Positions 36,201 through 48,231 are shown, numbered from the stretch's first letter. The stretch is DNA of 64,000 nt from Phorcus lineatus (GCA_921293015.1 OV121081.1:26849158-26913157), one strand, 5' to 3'. The notes: a model not told the origin generated them from the letters alone. Numbers and translations are program-made.

Positions 36201-39200
36201 CGATAAATACAGAAATACATTACATTACAAATATACATACAAAATAGATTATGTTTAACATGTGTGACATTTACCAAATTGATCAGAGAAAATATAGAAA
36301 TATTGCTGTGTTCAGTGAGTATGACTTAAATATTTATGATCTGGAAAGGCTGAATTACTAACTGCATCATACCATCAGTGAAAGTAAACATCATTAAGTG
36401 TTCCTCCATAAAGGATATTTATTTAAGCTTCCAATTTGATAAGTTTTCTTTACAAATCATTCATAGTGTTGCAGATCATGTGTCTAAGTGAACTGTGATA
36501 AGAAAATAATTAATGGTTATGAATAATGAACTGATATTAGGACTCACGATTTATGATGACATAAACTATATATAGAGGATACTGTTCTTGCCTTTACAGT
36601 TTTGGAATGCATGATCAAAAATAAATTTGCTTGAAAACTGTTCTGCTGGACAGTTTTACATACGTATATCAATAGATTAGATAGAACGATTTCATGAAAC
36701 ACAAACAATCTAGACTAATATAAACTTCCATATCGTCACACATAAGACAAACATAACGGAAAAAGGTTTGCCTTTAATGTTACATACAAAATTGACAATA
36801 GAATTGTTACCTTTTGTAGCTGATTTTAGTTATATGAAGAAAAAGACCCTTATACGTTCAGGTATGTTTATAATAGTATATTAGAAAACTAATACAATTG
36901 AAAGGGATATTCAAGAGTGTTGATTGAAAGGAATAACTCGGCCTAATTGTGCTATTCATTTGTTATGTATCAAATAATAGTATTGCATATAACATAACAA
37001 ACAAACATAATCTCAGAAAAGACATTCAGGCATTTTGTATTGATGTAATCATATTTAATTTAATCAAGAAATGAATATGAGCTTAGGTAAACTTCTCCCA
37101 AGCATTTCCCAAGTGACGTAGTTTAACAATAAACATGGAACATTGAAACTTTTATGTTATAGAATACGATACGATAAGATACAATATAATAATGCAGGTA
37201 GTACGATTTATACAGGAGATTGAAAACACATGCATTAGTCACGCGAAACGCCTGCTGTTTAGTATATTATCCTGGACTGCTTCAAATATCCCCATATCTA
37301 TATAAATTTTGAAAGGATGTTGTTGCCATTTAACATCAATTCTAGATTTATTTCATCATCATGTACATGTTTTTTCAACAGTTTAACATTGTCCTTCTTT
37401 ACGTCACGTTCAGACATGTTATATTTCCTGTTATATAAATTGATATGTCCTTCTGATCCTTATTTCACGTTTATTTGATATATGGGAATGTTCACTCTTG
37501 TTCTGAAAGCTCTAGACAGTTCAAACGAATACTTTCCTATCATCTATCGAGCAATCAGTTGGAAATAGACATTCGATAAAATATTCAGGGAACTAATTCA
37601 AGTAGTAATGGTGTGTGTAATGTAAACTCGAGTTAAAACATATTGACTTATATGGCAAGATCTGCTATATATCAATAACATTTTCAACAACCAAACTATC
37701 AAGAATATTATCTTGTTGCTTTAATTGTATTTATAATGCCTCCCAATCAATCACTTGTCTTTCGTGAATACTGTAAAATATTTCATTTAAAACCATGAAA
37801 AAACCATTATGAAACCATATTACAAATGATAAGTGTTTTTTTTTATATTGAAATAATAACTTGAAGGTTTTAGGTTTTCAAACTTGATATTTTTCATTAT
37901 TATTGCATTAGAAAAGTAGGTTTAGATATTATAAGTTATAAAGAGAAATGAGTGTATGTGATGCTGTTGTCGTTCTTTCGCTGGTAAGGATTTATATTTT
38001 ACAGCTCAATACAACATGTAGACATGGCCGTGAAAATATAAGTAATCAGCATTAGCAAGAGAATATGAACAACAACACATTTAATCCAGTGATGGAGCTG
38101 CCAAACATCACAATTCATTAATGTCTCTCCAGACATGTGCACCTGTTACCCTCTTATGTAACAACAACTATATTATAACATTTCACCTTATTCAACATAC
38201 ATGTATATCAAAGTTATCTATGGCAATTAATGTACTATGATATATTGCATGATGCTTTTCTACATTGGTGTAACCTTTTAATCATTGTTCTTACAATAAG
38301 AAGATAAGAAATGTCATTAACAATTTCATTAGTATTGACAGCTTGAGATAAGGACGGTAAAGATTATCAGATATCGGAATAACAAAATATTTTCCTCTTA
38401 TCTTCCGATCTCTCATATTTTTATAATTCTGTGGAGAGGATGAAACGTTCATTTAAAATTGAATATAAATAGTGCTTATGAAATGTGTTGTATAAGATAA
38501 GTGTCAGATTGATAACTTATTCGTGATCATCAAATAACAACAAAACCTTACTACTTTCAAAATCTACTACGTGTATATTTCATAAGTCTGTTTGTTCAAA
38601 GGTGGCCTTCCTTTGCGATAAAGATACCAATTTATAAGCAGTGTATACGAAATCTAACTATGAAACATCTGCAGCTCATAAAGTGCCCCTAAAGATAATC
38701 TATAAATAAAACTTTACTTCTCTTGAAAATTAAAAAAATATTTTTCTATTTGTATTGTATCTTTGATGTTGACAGATCACACAGAAACTTGTCATGACGT
38801 ATCATTCCCATCGATGCCTTCTCTGTTATGTGTAAAAAAACTGGCGTTGTGGCAAATCGTGCTTCACATAATCTTTAATCCTGAATGACACGGCCTGAAG
38901 GGAATACAAATTAGTTTAAGATGTTTGACATGTCTAACGTGAACTCCTATATAAAGATGTAAATGAATTATCGTTCCACACTTTACTGTGGCAAAATCAA
39001 TACGTTTTATTATAAGCGAAAAGATTGAAATCAGTCATTACTCCAACAAGCATGCTTAGATAAGAGCTTTTCTTGACTGTACAATCATTCAAAAATTTAT
39101 AACCATTAGACAATTCAACACAGTTATAGGAATAACTTGCTTAACACAACTTTTTTAATTATCATGTACGTTGTTTGTATGATATGTAACAGAAACCAAC

Positions 39201-39371
39201 AGCTGGTAAGTGTTTACAGTCAGTATGGTGCGTGTCACATATGTCAGTTGATTACTGCTGCACATCTGTCTGGTAGATTCGTATGAGTTTCCTGATAATA
39301 GCTCTAGGAATACCAGGTCACTCCTCTACTAGAAAAACAAGTTGGTTGAGATGAGATGATATAGGTTTTAA
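33286..39371. other. AT-rich non-coding stretch
   Basis: Six kilobases with no recognised gene. A slightly G+C-richer patch near 34690-34800 opens a 66-codon frame, and a 92-codon frame lies at 35005-35283. Neither resembles a known family nor has promoter or splice support. I saw no transposon termini. Confidence 0.5.
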
Positions 39372-39620
39372 GTAAGGGTTTCAATTATATCACGGCTGCT
39401 AGTATTATTGCAGGGAGAAAGCCCTACATAACAATGTGGCTATGTATTGCTGTGAAACCTGCGAGCAACGGCTGGAAATTGCGGACCGTGGATGGTTCTG
39501 CGCTGAAATTCATTGTAGCATTCCACCCAAACCTTTGTGCGTGTAGTAACTGCAGACTAAGTTATCGAGCCCATGGCAGGATTCGAACTGGGACCTTTTT
39601 GGCTCTTGGAGGTTCTTGGG
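39372..39620 (-). mobile_element. tRNA-derived SINE, family A, copy A2
   Basis: The reverse complement aligns with 18490-18700. The B box is CAGTTCGAATCC (plus-strand GGATTCGAACTG near 39582). Body landmarks are GTCTGCAGT, TTTGGGTGGAATG, TTTCAGCGCAG and TTGCTCGCAGG. The 3' tail GCAATAATACTAGC ... GTGATATAATTGAAA reaches to about 39372. The A-box half of the head is not convincing, so the copy is 5'-damaged or diverged. The 87-codon forward frame across it is incidental. Confidence 0.8.
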
Positions 39621-39714
39621 CTGGGTGTGAAGCTGACGGTCCTCAAAGTCTTCATAAGTTGGCACATTGTACCTGTTCACGTTTTACAGAAAGTTAACTC
39701 TTGTAAATCCGTAC

Positions 39715-40235
39715 CTCTTTTTCGTTGAAAGTGGGGCCTTAAGAACGTCTTCCTAATTGATAAACTACCGCCTAATCAAGAATAAAACAATAAGAGCGGG
39801 TTCACGGAGTAACAGAAGAGACTTTTATATCCTGCAAATACCTCAACATATATTTATTGTTTTTCGCTGAAGCCACCATAGAACCAGAAAGTTTACTGAT
39901 TCGGCAGAAGAGCATGTAATATTAACAGTATTAGAGGTTTGGTGAAAGTAGAGAACAACAGTTGTCTTATGTCTGTCAATGAAACGCAGCGAGTAAAGAT
40001 AATGATTGTAAAACCTAATGAACCGAAGCTACGGATGTTGAAAAACGAAGTGTTATTTTTTTTTTTTTAAATTGCATTTGGAAACAGTTAATATGCAGGT
40101 TTCTGATAAATATTTAAAGATGTCATATTTGTACATAGATACATTTAAAAGAGAGAGGTGTTTAGCATGCCAAGAAACATTTTAAAAAGAAGGGTCATTG
40201 TTAGAAAATGGATGTTCCTTTTCTGCAATAAGATA
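39715..40235 (+). repeat. Old paralogous segment P1, copy B
   Basis: Counterpart of 18965-19495 in the same orientation (see copy A for landmarks). It ends around GTTAGAAAATGGATGTTCC. Confidence 0.7.
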
Positions 40236-40693
40236 TTAGGTTTACACATTTTCGCCAAGGATTACAAAAATACAACAGTTACAAAAATATCGGCAATAAT
40301 TATGATTATGTAACGGTTTACTGGGGTTAAAATGAGGAAAATATTTTGTATCATTTTTGGTTCTGTGAATCCCTCTCACTTTCAACTTTTAAACTAGTTT
40401 TTACTATTCGATAAATACTTGACAACAAGTTGTTCGAACATTAAACGAGATTTTAATACATCGTGAACATTTATCTACATCAGTAAAGTCAAGTATCATT
40501 CATTACGATAAGATTTATTAAATAAAAAGAGAGCTGGTAACTGTAACTCCAAAGATATTTTTAGGACGCTTCACTAGAAAGTGTGTAAACAGTCGCAAGC
40601 GGAATGCTTGGAAAGGCTTCCGATTTCACGTCTTGCTCTCTCGACAACAATTTCAGGAAGATCGTTATTCTAAACTGTCGAAATCACTCAGCC

Positions 40694-40956
40694 TACGTCA
40701 CAAACACCATGACGTAATTTGTTTACAGTTAATAAACAAAACATATTTATTTATAGTAAAGAATGAACTTGTAAAAGTTATTTTGTCAACGTGTGTGTAC
40801 ACGTAAATCTATGACGTCATCATTACAAATATGGCGGCCTCCACGGAGGGTACTGCCGAAGCAATGGCTCTGACGATTTCTTTGCTAAATACACATTATT
40901 ATCTTGTAATTGGAAACGCATTTGAGTGTACACAAACGATAAGGAGTTTTTTCTAA
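40694..40956 (+). promoter_or_regulatory. Candidate CRE promoter with short first ORF
   Basis: Three CRE-type sites (TACGTCAC 40694, TGACGTAA 40710, full TGACGTCA 40812) precede AAATATGGCGGCC, which resembles the YY1-like motif found over start codons of many animal housekeeping genes. The ATG at 40831 opens a 41-codon frame (MAASTEGTAEAMALTISLLN, then 21 more residues) with a stop at 40956. Local G+C and CpG are raised from about 40550 to 40870. The frame could be a whole micro-ORF or the start of a first exon. Possible donors (for example GTAATT at 40906) are weak. I do not recognise the protein. This is the best transcription-start candidate in the window, still at low confidence. Confidence 0.3.
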
Positions 40957-41649
40957 CTCATTTCAAACGGTATTATGTCTAACAATCTAAAGACAGTGGA
41001 TAAATGCAAAGATATTCACTGTCTATTACCGACAGTGGGAAATTCAACGTGTGTAGAATAGAATAAACCTGTATGTTGAAATATCGTACATTTCAAATAA
41101 AGCGTATGTTTACACCTGTGACGAATTTGTCTATGAAGTTCTAGTTCTGTAAATTGTAATTATGACTGTCAGGTGACGGTTCTCTTAAAACAGTAAATGC
41201 ATTAAGACTGATAAAATTCCAAATAAATGGATAAACTCAAAGTCAACATGATAAGATGGAAATGTTCAAAGGAAAAACACTCGATACCAGACTAAGGTTT
41301 TGTGGCAAATCTTTCTTTTTGCCTTTTAACTCCTACACATGTCATGTCAGAAAACATGACATTTTACTTAGGTTGTAAACAAATATGGGGAAAAAAACTA
41401 AGGACTCCCATTTCTTGTACCCATTTATAAAACAATAACATCTGTCTTTCATTTGAACATTGCAATATAATTGCAAACCTTGCAAATAATGTCAAAATGA
41501 GAACAGGAATTGTCTATGGTGGCTTAAATGATAACATAAATCAAATGCATGTTTCTTCACTGTATTCATATGTTGCATATATGTACGCCTGTTCAATTCT
41601 ATTTCCTGCAGCTGCTTTGGGTAGTAGGATCATAACTTTTCTTGTAAAC

Positions 41650-41765
41650 GATTCATATCTAATCAACAGCTTGCTAATGACGCAGAAAACCATAAATAGG
41701 AGAGAGAAAACAATCTACAGTTCATTGACACACACATGTGATGGGTTAATAATTCTAAAAAGTAC
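41650..41765 (+). repeat. Old paralogous segment P3, copy 1
   Basis: Matches 47305-47410: CATA-CTAA-CA-CAGCTTG-TAATGA-G-AGAAA-CC-ATAAA, then GGAGA. It lies inside a 114-codon forward frame (41497-41841). The paralogue does not keep that frame open, so the frame is probably not a gene. Confidence 0.55.
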
Positions 41766-41798
41766 CAAAGCGTTAATAATTCTAAAAAGTACCAAAGC
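41745..41798. repeat. 27-bp exact tandem duplication
   Basis: GTTAATAATTCTAAAAAGTA plus CCAAAGC occurs twice head to tail (41745-41771 and 41772-41798). Its length is a multiple of three, so it adds nine residues (LIILKSTKA) to the surrounding open frame. Recent slippage or microduplication. Confidence 0.95.
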
Positions 41799-42439
41799 GG
41801 CCTTTTCATGTAAAGACTTATATTCTGTAGCTCCGTGTTGACATGACTGAGCCTGTTTGAATCACTCTAACAAAGTCTGTATCGAAATTATTTATAGTGC
41901 ACCTTCTGTCTCTTTCCATTCAAGGCAGACATGATACATACGAAATATAGTTTTTGAAAGTTATTTTTACTAAAGTCCATATCAATCAAAGTAAATATCC
42001 ACTTCGAACCCTCCAATTCAATGAATCACGTAGGTAAACAAGGTAACAACAAACAAAGGTAACAAGTTGCATTAACATGTCAGTTAAAATAAGAAAAACT
42101 CAAAAATTCAAACCAACTCCTCCTTAGATATCATGACCACATAAAAAGCTAGATACCTTAACAAATCTTCCGTTGTCAACGGAAGCTGACATTCTCATCA
42201 CCTCCTATTTGAAAAGAATTTCAGTGCTGGCGCCAATTTACTTGTACCGACACGCTGATAAAGATGAAATGCTCAATCAAATTTCAATAGTTTTTATAAT
42301 TGAATAAAGCAAGGCATTATGACAAGAGCGCTCATAGTGCCATGTCCAGTTTTGAATTTCGATATAAGTATTAAGCAAACTGGGGAATCAATAAGATTTT
42401 GAACTTTCTCTGTTTGCAAAATGTCAAGCAATACCATGG

Positions 42440-42760
42440 AGCACAGTGGTGTAGTGGTGTAGTGGTTAGCGTGCTGGCCCTTCACACCGACGATTCGGGT
42501 TCGAATCCCGGTGGAGACACCAACAATTTTTGACCTGGGTCCGAAAATGTGTTGTGTCCTTGGGCAAGGCACTTCATCCACATTGCACTCAGTCCACGCA
42601 GCTGTTAAAATGGGTACCTGAATATAGGGTTGTACGGACCAATACGGTCGCGCTTAGCGCTTAGTAGCAGCTTTGAAAGTACACTTCCCTCATGGTAATG
42701 ATGAAGGTAGCGCTTTGAGCATGTCTTAGGACGTGGAAAAGGCGCCATATAAATATCCAC
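42440..42760 (+). mobile_element. tRNA-derived SINE, family B, full length
   Basis: About 320 bp. The tRNA-like head has an A-box region GTGTAGTGGTTAGCGTGC and a perfect B box GGTTCGAATCC (42498-42508). Just ahead of the A box the word GTGGTGTA is duplicated. The central domain has TTGTGTCCTTGGGCAAGGCA and then CAGCTGTTAAAATGGGTACC, resembling the conserved central domains shared by wide-ranging metazoan SINE superfamilies (V-SINE/Meta-SINE type; I cannot say which). The 3' region with AGCGCTTTGAGCATGTC and GGCGCCATATAAATATCCAC is shared with the fragment at 33211. The 3' end runs directly into a triplet microsatellite. The 95- and 87-codon reverse frames here are incidental. Confidence 0.9.
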
Positions 42761-42763
42761 ATT

Positions 42764-42844
<81 letters not shown>
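42761..42844. repeat. Compound (ATC)n(ATT)n microsatellite
   Basis: The triplet tail of the family-B SINE: ATT, then about 11 ATC units, then about 16 ATT units. The reverse-strand poly-Asn/poly-Asp and poly-Ile/poly-Met frames over it are artefacts of the repeat. Confidence 0.95.
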
Positions 42845-43189
42845 TCTATGGAAACGGATATTGTCCAAAGTACCAATAGTGACGGGGTTTCTTCTTTTAA
42901 GAAAGATAATCTAGGACAAGCAATCCTTTTCTTGCTTATGTAACTGTTTCAGAAAAAAATGGCGAGGGTCATTTGAAGAAATGAGTTGCCTCATATCTTT
43001 ACAATGTTGTCAATAATGTAATTATGTACCCAAAAAGAGTAACAAAAACGGTTTGACTCATAACTCGACTCTATCAAAATAAAAAAAATTGACAAATCAA
43101 ATTACCTGACGTTTAGGCATGGAAAGACGTATTGTATTTACCAGGTATTCCGTGCAAGTTCCCAATTGCCTTAAGAAAGACAATTTGTG

Positions 43190-43898
43190 ATGTTAATAGT
43201 ATATTTTGAAAGGTCAGTGTTTGTATAAGGAGAAATAGAGAGAGACTCCATTTAAGAGTAACAATTTCTCGCAATAACAATAAAAATGGCGAAAGCAAAT
43301 ATCATATGCACCGTAAAGCCAAAATTTGTATCAAAACCATAGTAATATGAATATTTCGTTCTTTTAATTTCCTTTAGCCACCCCATGTAAATTGAAATGC
43401 AAATAGCTAGGCCTTGTTAACATTTCTGATAATTTGAACATTCATTTTATGAAGGAGGAGCAGAGGACAGCTCGATGGACTCAAGTTACAAGATATTGGT
43501 AAAATAATTAAACGTCTCCTCATTGTAAAGATAAAATCAAGTGATTCTCCTAAAAATATTTAGAAACAAACTTATTCATTTAAATCAGCAAATCCACATG
43601 CCTTAGGTTACTCAAGTAAAGTGTACGTGCTGACATTTAGAATCCCTTGTGTGTTTCGAAGTGCTGGAATCTGTTATTTGAATTAACCTTGGTCAAGTAA
43701 GTTCAGTGGAAATATTTCCTTTATGGGTGTATGTGTTATGTTATAGCTAACTGTATCTTTCGGAAAAGGTGATGCTGACACTCGATATTCAAGCTGTTGA
43801 AGAGTTGACATGTATACCCTTGCTGGTGTCGAATTCCTCCAAGGCGTCAATTGAATTTGTTTTTCTTTAGCAAGTTTTCGTAAAATATTCTCCTAATA
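43190..43898 (+). repeat. Old paralogous segment P2, copy B, left part
   Basis: Counterpart of about 23750-24297, ending at the TA that is duplicated around the MITE (43897-43898). Confidence 0.7.
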
Positions 43899-44515
43899 CA
43901 GCTGCGTGCCAAAAGTTTGTTCACATACCTCAATACTCTAGTGCAATTATCATGTAATTTGAGATGCCTTTGAGGTATCGTAGCGTTGAGAAAAAGAAAC
44001 GTATAATATTGAATTTTCAATATACATATGCAGATTCATTCTTCTTCAAGTTAAAGGTTTAGCGTACTCAACAATTATCCGTCACAGTTTTGGCAGGTCA
44101 ATGAAGGGACCAGGGGTCAAAACACTAATTTTTATATTTATCCATAAAACCCTTTTCAAGTTATCAACTTCTTAAAGAATTAGTCACGTTTGTTCCTTAG
44201 ACACAAAGTCATTGTGATTATGCTTGTTTTAATCTCAGAGAGTCGATATTGAGCATTTTATTCGACATTTAGCGAAATCGAAATTTCAAAATGTGACCCC
44301 TTCTGTCTATATCAACATGACAAAATTCGAATTTTTGTACGAGTGACCAGACAATGCCAAAATACGTTCAAGAATGGCTATTTCACAGATGGACAGTGGA
44401 TGATCCATTGTCAGTCTTTCTGAAGTTATTCTATTGACGTTGAAACGAAACCCAAATTACATGATATTTGCACTACGATTCAGTGGTAAGTGAACAAACT
44501 TTTGGTATGCAGCTG
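43899..44515 (+). mobile_element. Tc1/mariner-type MITE, copy 2 (with empty-site paralogue)
   Basis: A 617-bp element. The left terminal repeat is CAGCTGCGTGCCAAAAGTTT, continuing GTTCAC. The right terminal repeat is the reverse complement with two mismatches in about 26 bp (ending GGTATGCAGCTG). TA flanks both sides (43897-43898, 44516-44517). Removing the element plus one TA gives a sequence that aligns base for base, without a gap, to 24282-24316 in the old paralogous segment. That confirms both boundaries and the target duplication. It is about 70 bp longer than copy 1 at 5196. No transposase is encoded. The insertion post-dates the segmental duplication. Confidence 0.9.
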
Positions 44516-44995
44516 TATATATGCTAAGCTGGAAAGAATTTTAAATAAATCGGGGGAACTTGAGATGCATATTTTTTACGAATGTACTGCACGTTTGTCA
44601 TTTTATTCTTATCTTTTTCAAACCAATTCAAATTTTAAAGATAATTTAATGTTATATTATTTGTATCACATCATCTCCATACAATAACCACATTCGTAAC
44701 TCCTAGTTATCTATTGTTTATTTTATTTACGTTTTTTTAACAATTTATTATTAGCCAAAACAACATTTATACTTACATCAAAACGAATGGACGATTTGAA
44801 AATAGTTGATAACCATTCGATAACATTTTATATAAAGTTCTTTCAAATTATTAATTGCTCAAAGCGTTATTTTAGTCCATCTCTTATTCAAACATTTTAT
44901 TTCAATGATTAAGTGCAATATTACTTGTTGCTGAGTGATATAAGCACTTCGAATATCTTCTACTGTGAAAGACTCGCCAACACAACTTTCTTATG
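44516..44995 (+). repeat. Old paralogous segment P2, copy B, right part
   Basis: Counterpart of about 24303-24750: TATGCTAAGCTGG, TTTAAATAAATCGGGGGAAC versus AACGGGGCC, and finally the diverged version of the 139-bp repeat (44885-44995). Confidence 0.6.
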
Positions 44996-46204
44996 ACAAA
45001 TTCTAAATAGGACCATATGTTTACTGTATAAATAATGTACATGCATATCTTAATTTCTCCTTCAAAAGATCTAAAATGTCACTCTATGCACATACAACAC
45101 ATCAAAGACTTTTCAGGGACAAAACAAAATGTCAGTTGTAACTAAAGGAAATGTTGCTTTGTTTCATAGACAAATTTTATTATACCATGTGATTGACGGA
45201 GATGTTGGCTTATCAAAAACCGATTTTGTTTTGCATAAAAATGGTATATGCAAATGGCAGTAACTGGTGTTTTCGTCTCGGGAAATCTATTGCAGGTATT
45301 TGATTACAAAAGATGAACTTTAATTTACAGGAGCAATGTTGCAGTGTAGTCAAGTTTAACTAAACAGTTGGCCAATTTATTTATGAATATACTTAGAGTA
45401 TTCGATTATTCATTCGATACAACTATATATACGTGATCTAAAACAGGATCAGAATCATCTTGAAAGTATTTGAGCATTTATTTCATAAAATTAACATTAA
45501 TCTTATTAAGTTGTTGTGAGACATCAATAAAATATCGTATAGTAAAAATGGTCGATGTTATATTCACTGATTATGTTGAAGAATCGACCTTCCGTGTTTA
45601 AGCTTTTAAAGGGCAAGAATAAATCAAAAACATAACGACAGAAATATTTTCTGGATTTAAACTTCTTTATTGTGAAAAAAATATGCACATGTTTTGGAGT
45701 ATATGCTTGCTCCTTCCATACAACTGAAGAAGGAATAGGCATTTACTCCGAAACGCCGTGGATTTTTCCAACAAAGATAATCAACCCTAATCTGATAGTC
45801 CCAATTCTTATCATATCTTATAATTATTATAACTCATTTTATTGTAACAGTGTTCCAAATAAACCTTAAACGATTTACAATCTAAATGTGTTATTATTAT
45901 CAGGAAATTCTAAAACAATTTATCGAATTTATGAACTACATTACTACTCCAACAAGCAAATAAGACGCAAGTAGTTGCAGCCATCTAAGCACATAAAACC
46001 ATCCTTTATCAGTTCTGCTCACTGGCCGGACAAATGTGGCAAGTAATAAAACTTATTAATGAAAAAAGTTAGGAACTACGTCTGCAGGGAAATGATTACA
46101 AAAGGTTCAATGTACATATCAATGTAATAAGTAGCATACTTGGACTAGCCATATTGTCTTTCGAGCAATAAAAGGTATTGATAAAGTTGGCTGATTTTTC
46201 AGTA
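44996..46204. other. AT-rich non-coding stretch
   Basis: No recognised gene. A 65-codon forward frame (45672-45869) and a 72-codon reverse frame overlap each other without supporting signals. Confidence 0.5.
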
Positions 46205-46375
46205 TTGTACTGTAACTGATAAGTTATTGTTAGCGACATTGTACGATATAGAACGATCTTATCATACTGTATGCCGCTTTAACTGAAAATAATTATTAGC
46301 ATTGCTGTATGATCATAGCACGATCAAAGCATTCTGAATGGTACTGTAAGTAGTAAGTTCTTATTAAGGACCTAC
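46205..46375. repeat. Degenerate tandem repeat, period about 75 bp
   Basis: Two and a half diverged units, each starting near (GTACTG)TAACTGATAAGTTATT / TTAACTGAAAATAATTATT / TACTGTAAGTAGTAAGTTCTTATT, with an internal (TGTA/ATGATC)-GAACGATC / GCACGATC block. A possible fourth, more diverged unit precedes them. Nature unknown. Confidence 0.5.
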
Positions 46376-47304
46376 ATGTGGGCGAACTGACCGAGGTTCG
46401 GACAGCACCCGAAGGCGCACGAACTTCTGACACATTAGCCTAGGAGCTGACGGAATAACAAGAGCCATTCCTGCATTCCAAATCTGTAATGGGAAGTTCT
46501 TTTTCATTATGCTACTGTATCTATTTCATCGGATGAACTTTTACTGTTAGTAATAATTTTAATCAGACGTCTGCCGGGAGGTTCAAGTGACAGATTCAAA
46601 AACATAATTTGGCGAAATAATCGTAAAGAATAGTAAATGTTGAATCTATGTTCAGGATTTGTAGTATAAGCGCTAACATATCTTAAACAAAGAGAAACAA
46701 CCTTGAACTATTTATTTTCTGAATATTGCTACATGTGAATATAGAAGTATTTATTCGGATATTGACTCGGACAGTTTTGACAAAAGTTTATATTGAATTG
46801 TTATGTTTCATTTGAACCGATAAAGGCTATGGCATGATGTATAATCATACGAAGCATACATAATTTATGACAAAATAATACTGTATAAAAACACACAGTT
46901 AAGCTCTAACGACGGCTCTGTGTCAAATGCCCACTAATACCAGTTTCCATGTCATTATTTTGACGGCATTATTCTGTTACAATGCAAGCAAAAGTATATT
47001 TCAACATCGGAAAGCATGATCAGACTAAATGACAAATTGAGGTAGAAAACATACGAAATATTTTATTCTTGATAGTTATGATTGCTGATAATAACTTTTG
47101 TCAGATAGTTATCATTTATATAGTCTTGCACAATATTTGAAAAAAGTTAGTGTCAAGAGTCCACTATGAACACAATAAGATAACTTCAACTCATGCACAT
47201 GTATTCCTATCATTAGCATATGTTTTTGCATTTATAGAATGCTATTTATATTCTCGAAGCATAAGTTAACAGCTTTAACATACACACACCTCACACGCTT
47301 AATG
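46376..47304. other. Mostly AT-rich, with a G+C-rich patch at 46378-46465
   Basis: The patch contains overlapping short stems (CGAAC/GTTCG and TTCGG/CCGAA). It has no open frame of note and no tRNA boxes, so its nature is unclear. The remainder shows nothing recognised. Confidence 0.4.
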
Positions 47305-47410
47305 ATGTTATGCATAACTAACCAGCAGCTTGTTAATGATGTAGAAACCAATAAAAAGTGGAGATGGGTCAAACCAGATTTTGTTAAATCTGCTGACGTG
47401 CTGATCCTCT
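47305..47410 (+). repeat. Old paralogous segment P3, copy 2
   Basis: Counterpart of 41650-41765: CATAACTAACCAGCAGCTTG, TTAATGATGTAGAAACC, then ATAAAAAGTGGAGA. Similarity may continue weakly towards 47590 (CCATAAACT, ACTTCGAAACCTCC versus 41980-42020). Confidence 0.55.
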
Positions 47411-47824
47411 TAAAGTAGAAAAATGTTTAAAATAAACAAACAAAGCGTCAATGTTCACAATACATTTGTATAATACATATCTGCAATGCTCTTTCAATCT
47501 CTAACAAATAATGTAAGATTTCTAAGTCGTCATTTTCATCCATAAACTCTATACTAAACTTCGAAACCTCCTATTCTGTTTTAAACTCACAGGCAAAAGA
47601 AATGTTTCACTTTTATGTTTTTCATGAACACATTAAAAGGGCTGGTACGGGTTTGATGCTAAGCAGCTGCTATTGTTTCCTCTACACGAAGACAGCCACT
47701 GAAATTGTGCATTCACAAACACACGTGTTTTTGAGGCATGATTTGTGATACACGTGAAGCAATGTTACATTACTACCCTTCTTGGAAAGAGCAGACATTC
47801 AGCAACATAACGAACACCAAAAGT

Positions 47825-48231
47825 ATGCCAAGACTAACGCAGGCGCAACGTAACCAAGCAATGTCAACTATGTACGGAAACCCATCGTCATTCCTGTCAT
47901 CCAACAAAACACAAGAAGATTTATATTAGAACATGACAACGCAAGACCTCACACTGTTCTAACTGTTAGGGACTACCTCAAGAACGCTACCACTGTTTTG
48001 CCGTGACCAGCCAATTAACCATATATGAACCCCATTGGATAACTTTGGGTTGACCTTGTCCGCCATTCGAGACATCTGGTGCCACCTCCAAACAACCAGC
48101 AGGAACTTGAGCATGCTCTGTTAAACATATGGAACAGGATCCATACTGACGTCATCCGACGCCTGACGACTTCAGTGAGGAGGCGTATATATGCTTGCAT
48201 TGATGCCAAGGGTGGTCACACTCGCTACTGA
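47825..48231 (+). pseudogene. Internally deleted Tc1-like transposase relic
   Basis: Tc1-like transposases catalyse cut-and-paste transposition at TA sites. Here the N-terminal start MPRLTQAQRNQAMSTMYG (47825-47878) is kept. It is the usual beginning of the helix-turn-helix domain of one Tc1-like lineage. A large internal deletion then removes most of the DNA-binding domain and the first catalytic Asp. The C-terminal catalytic part resumes, in another frame, at DNARPHT (47935) and runs to GGHTRY plus stop (48211-48231). In this 98-codon part the second catalytic Asp is present. The expected Glu of NPIEHLW is Gly (GGA), and the next residue is a stop. Stops lie at 48004 (TGA, probably from Trp), 48016 and 48040. 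The C-terminal frame has no indels. Inactive. No terminal inverted repeats were found. Confidence 0.9.

Noticed and set aside
41497..41841. 114-codon frame with internal nine-residue repeat as a gene
   Set aside because: The paralogous stretch at 47305-47410 does not keep the frame open, and the repeat is a 27-bp microduplication.
42452..42516. Possible functional tRNA gene (good A and B boxes)
   Set aside because: The head cannot be folded into a full cloverleaf by eye, and it continues directly into a SINE body and tail.
42605..42876. Reverse-strand frames encoding long Asn/Asp or Ile/Met runs
   Set aside because: They are translations of the ATC/ATT microsatellite and SINE tail, not a protein.
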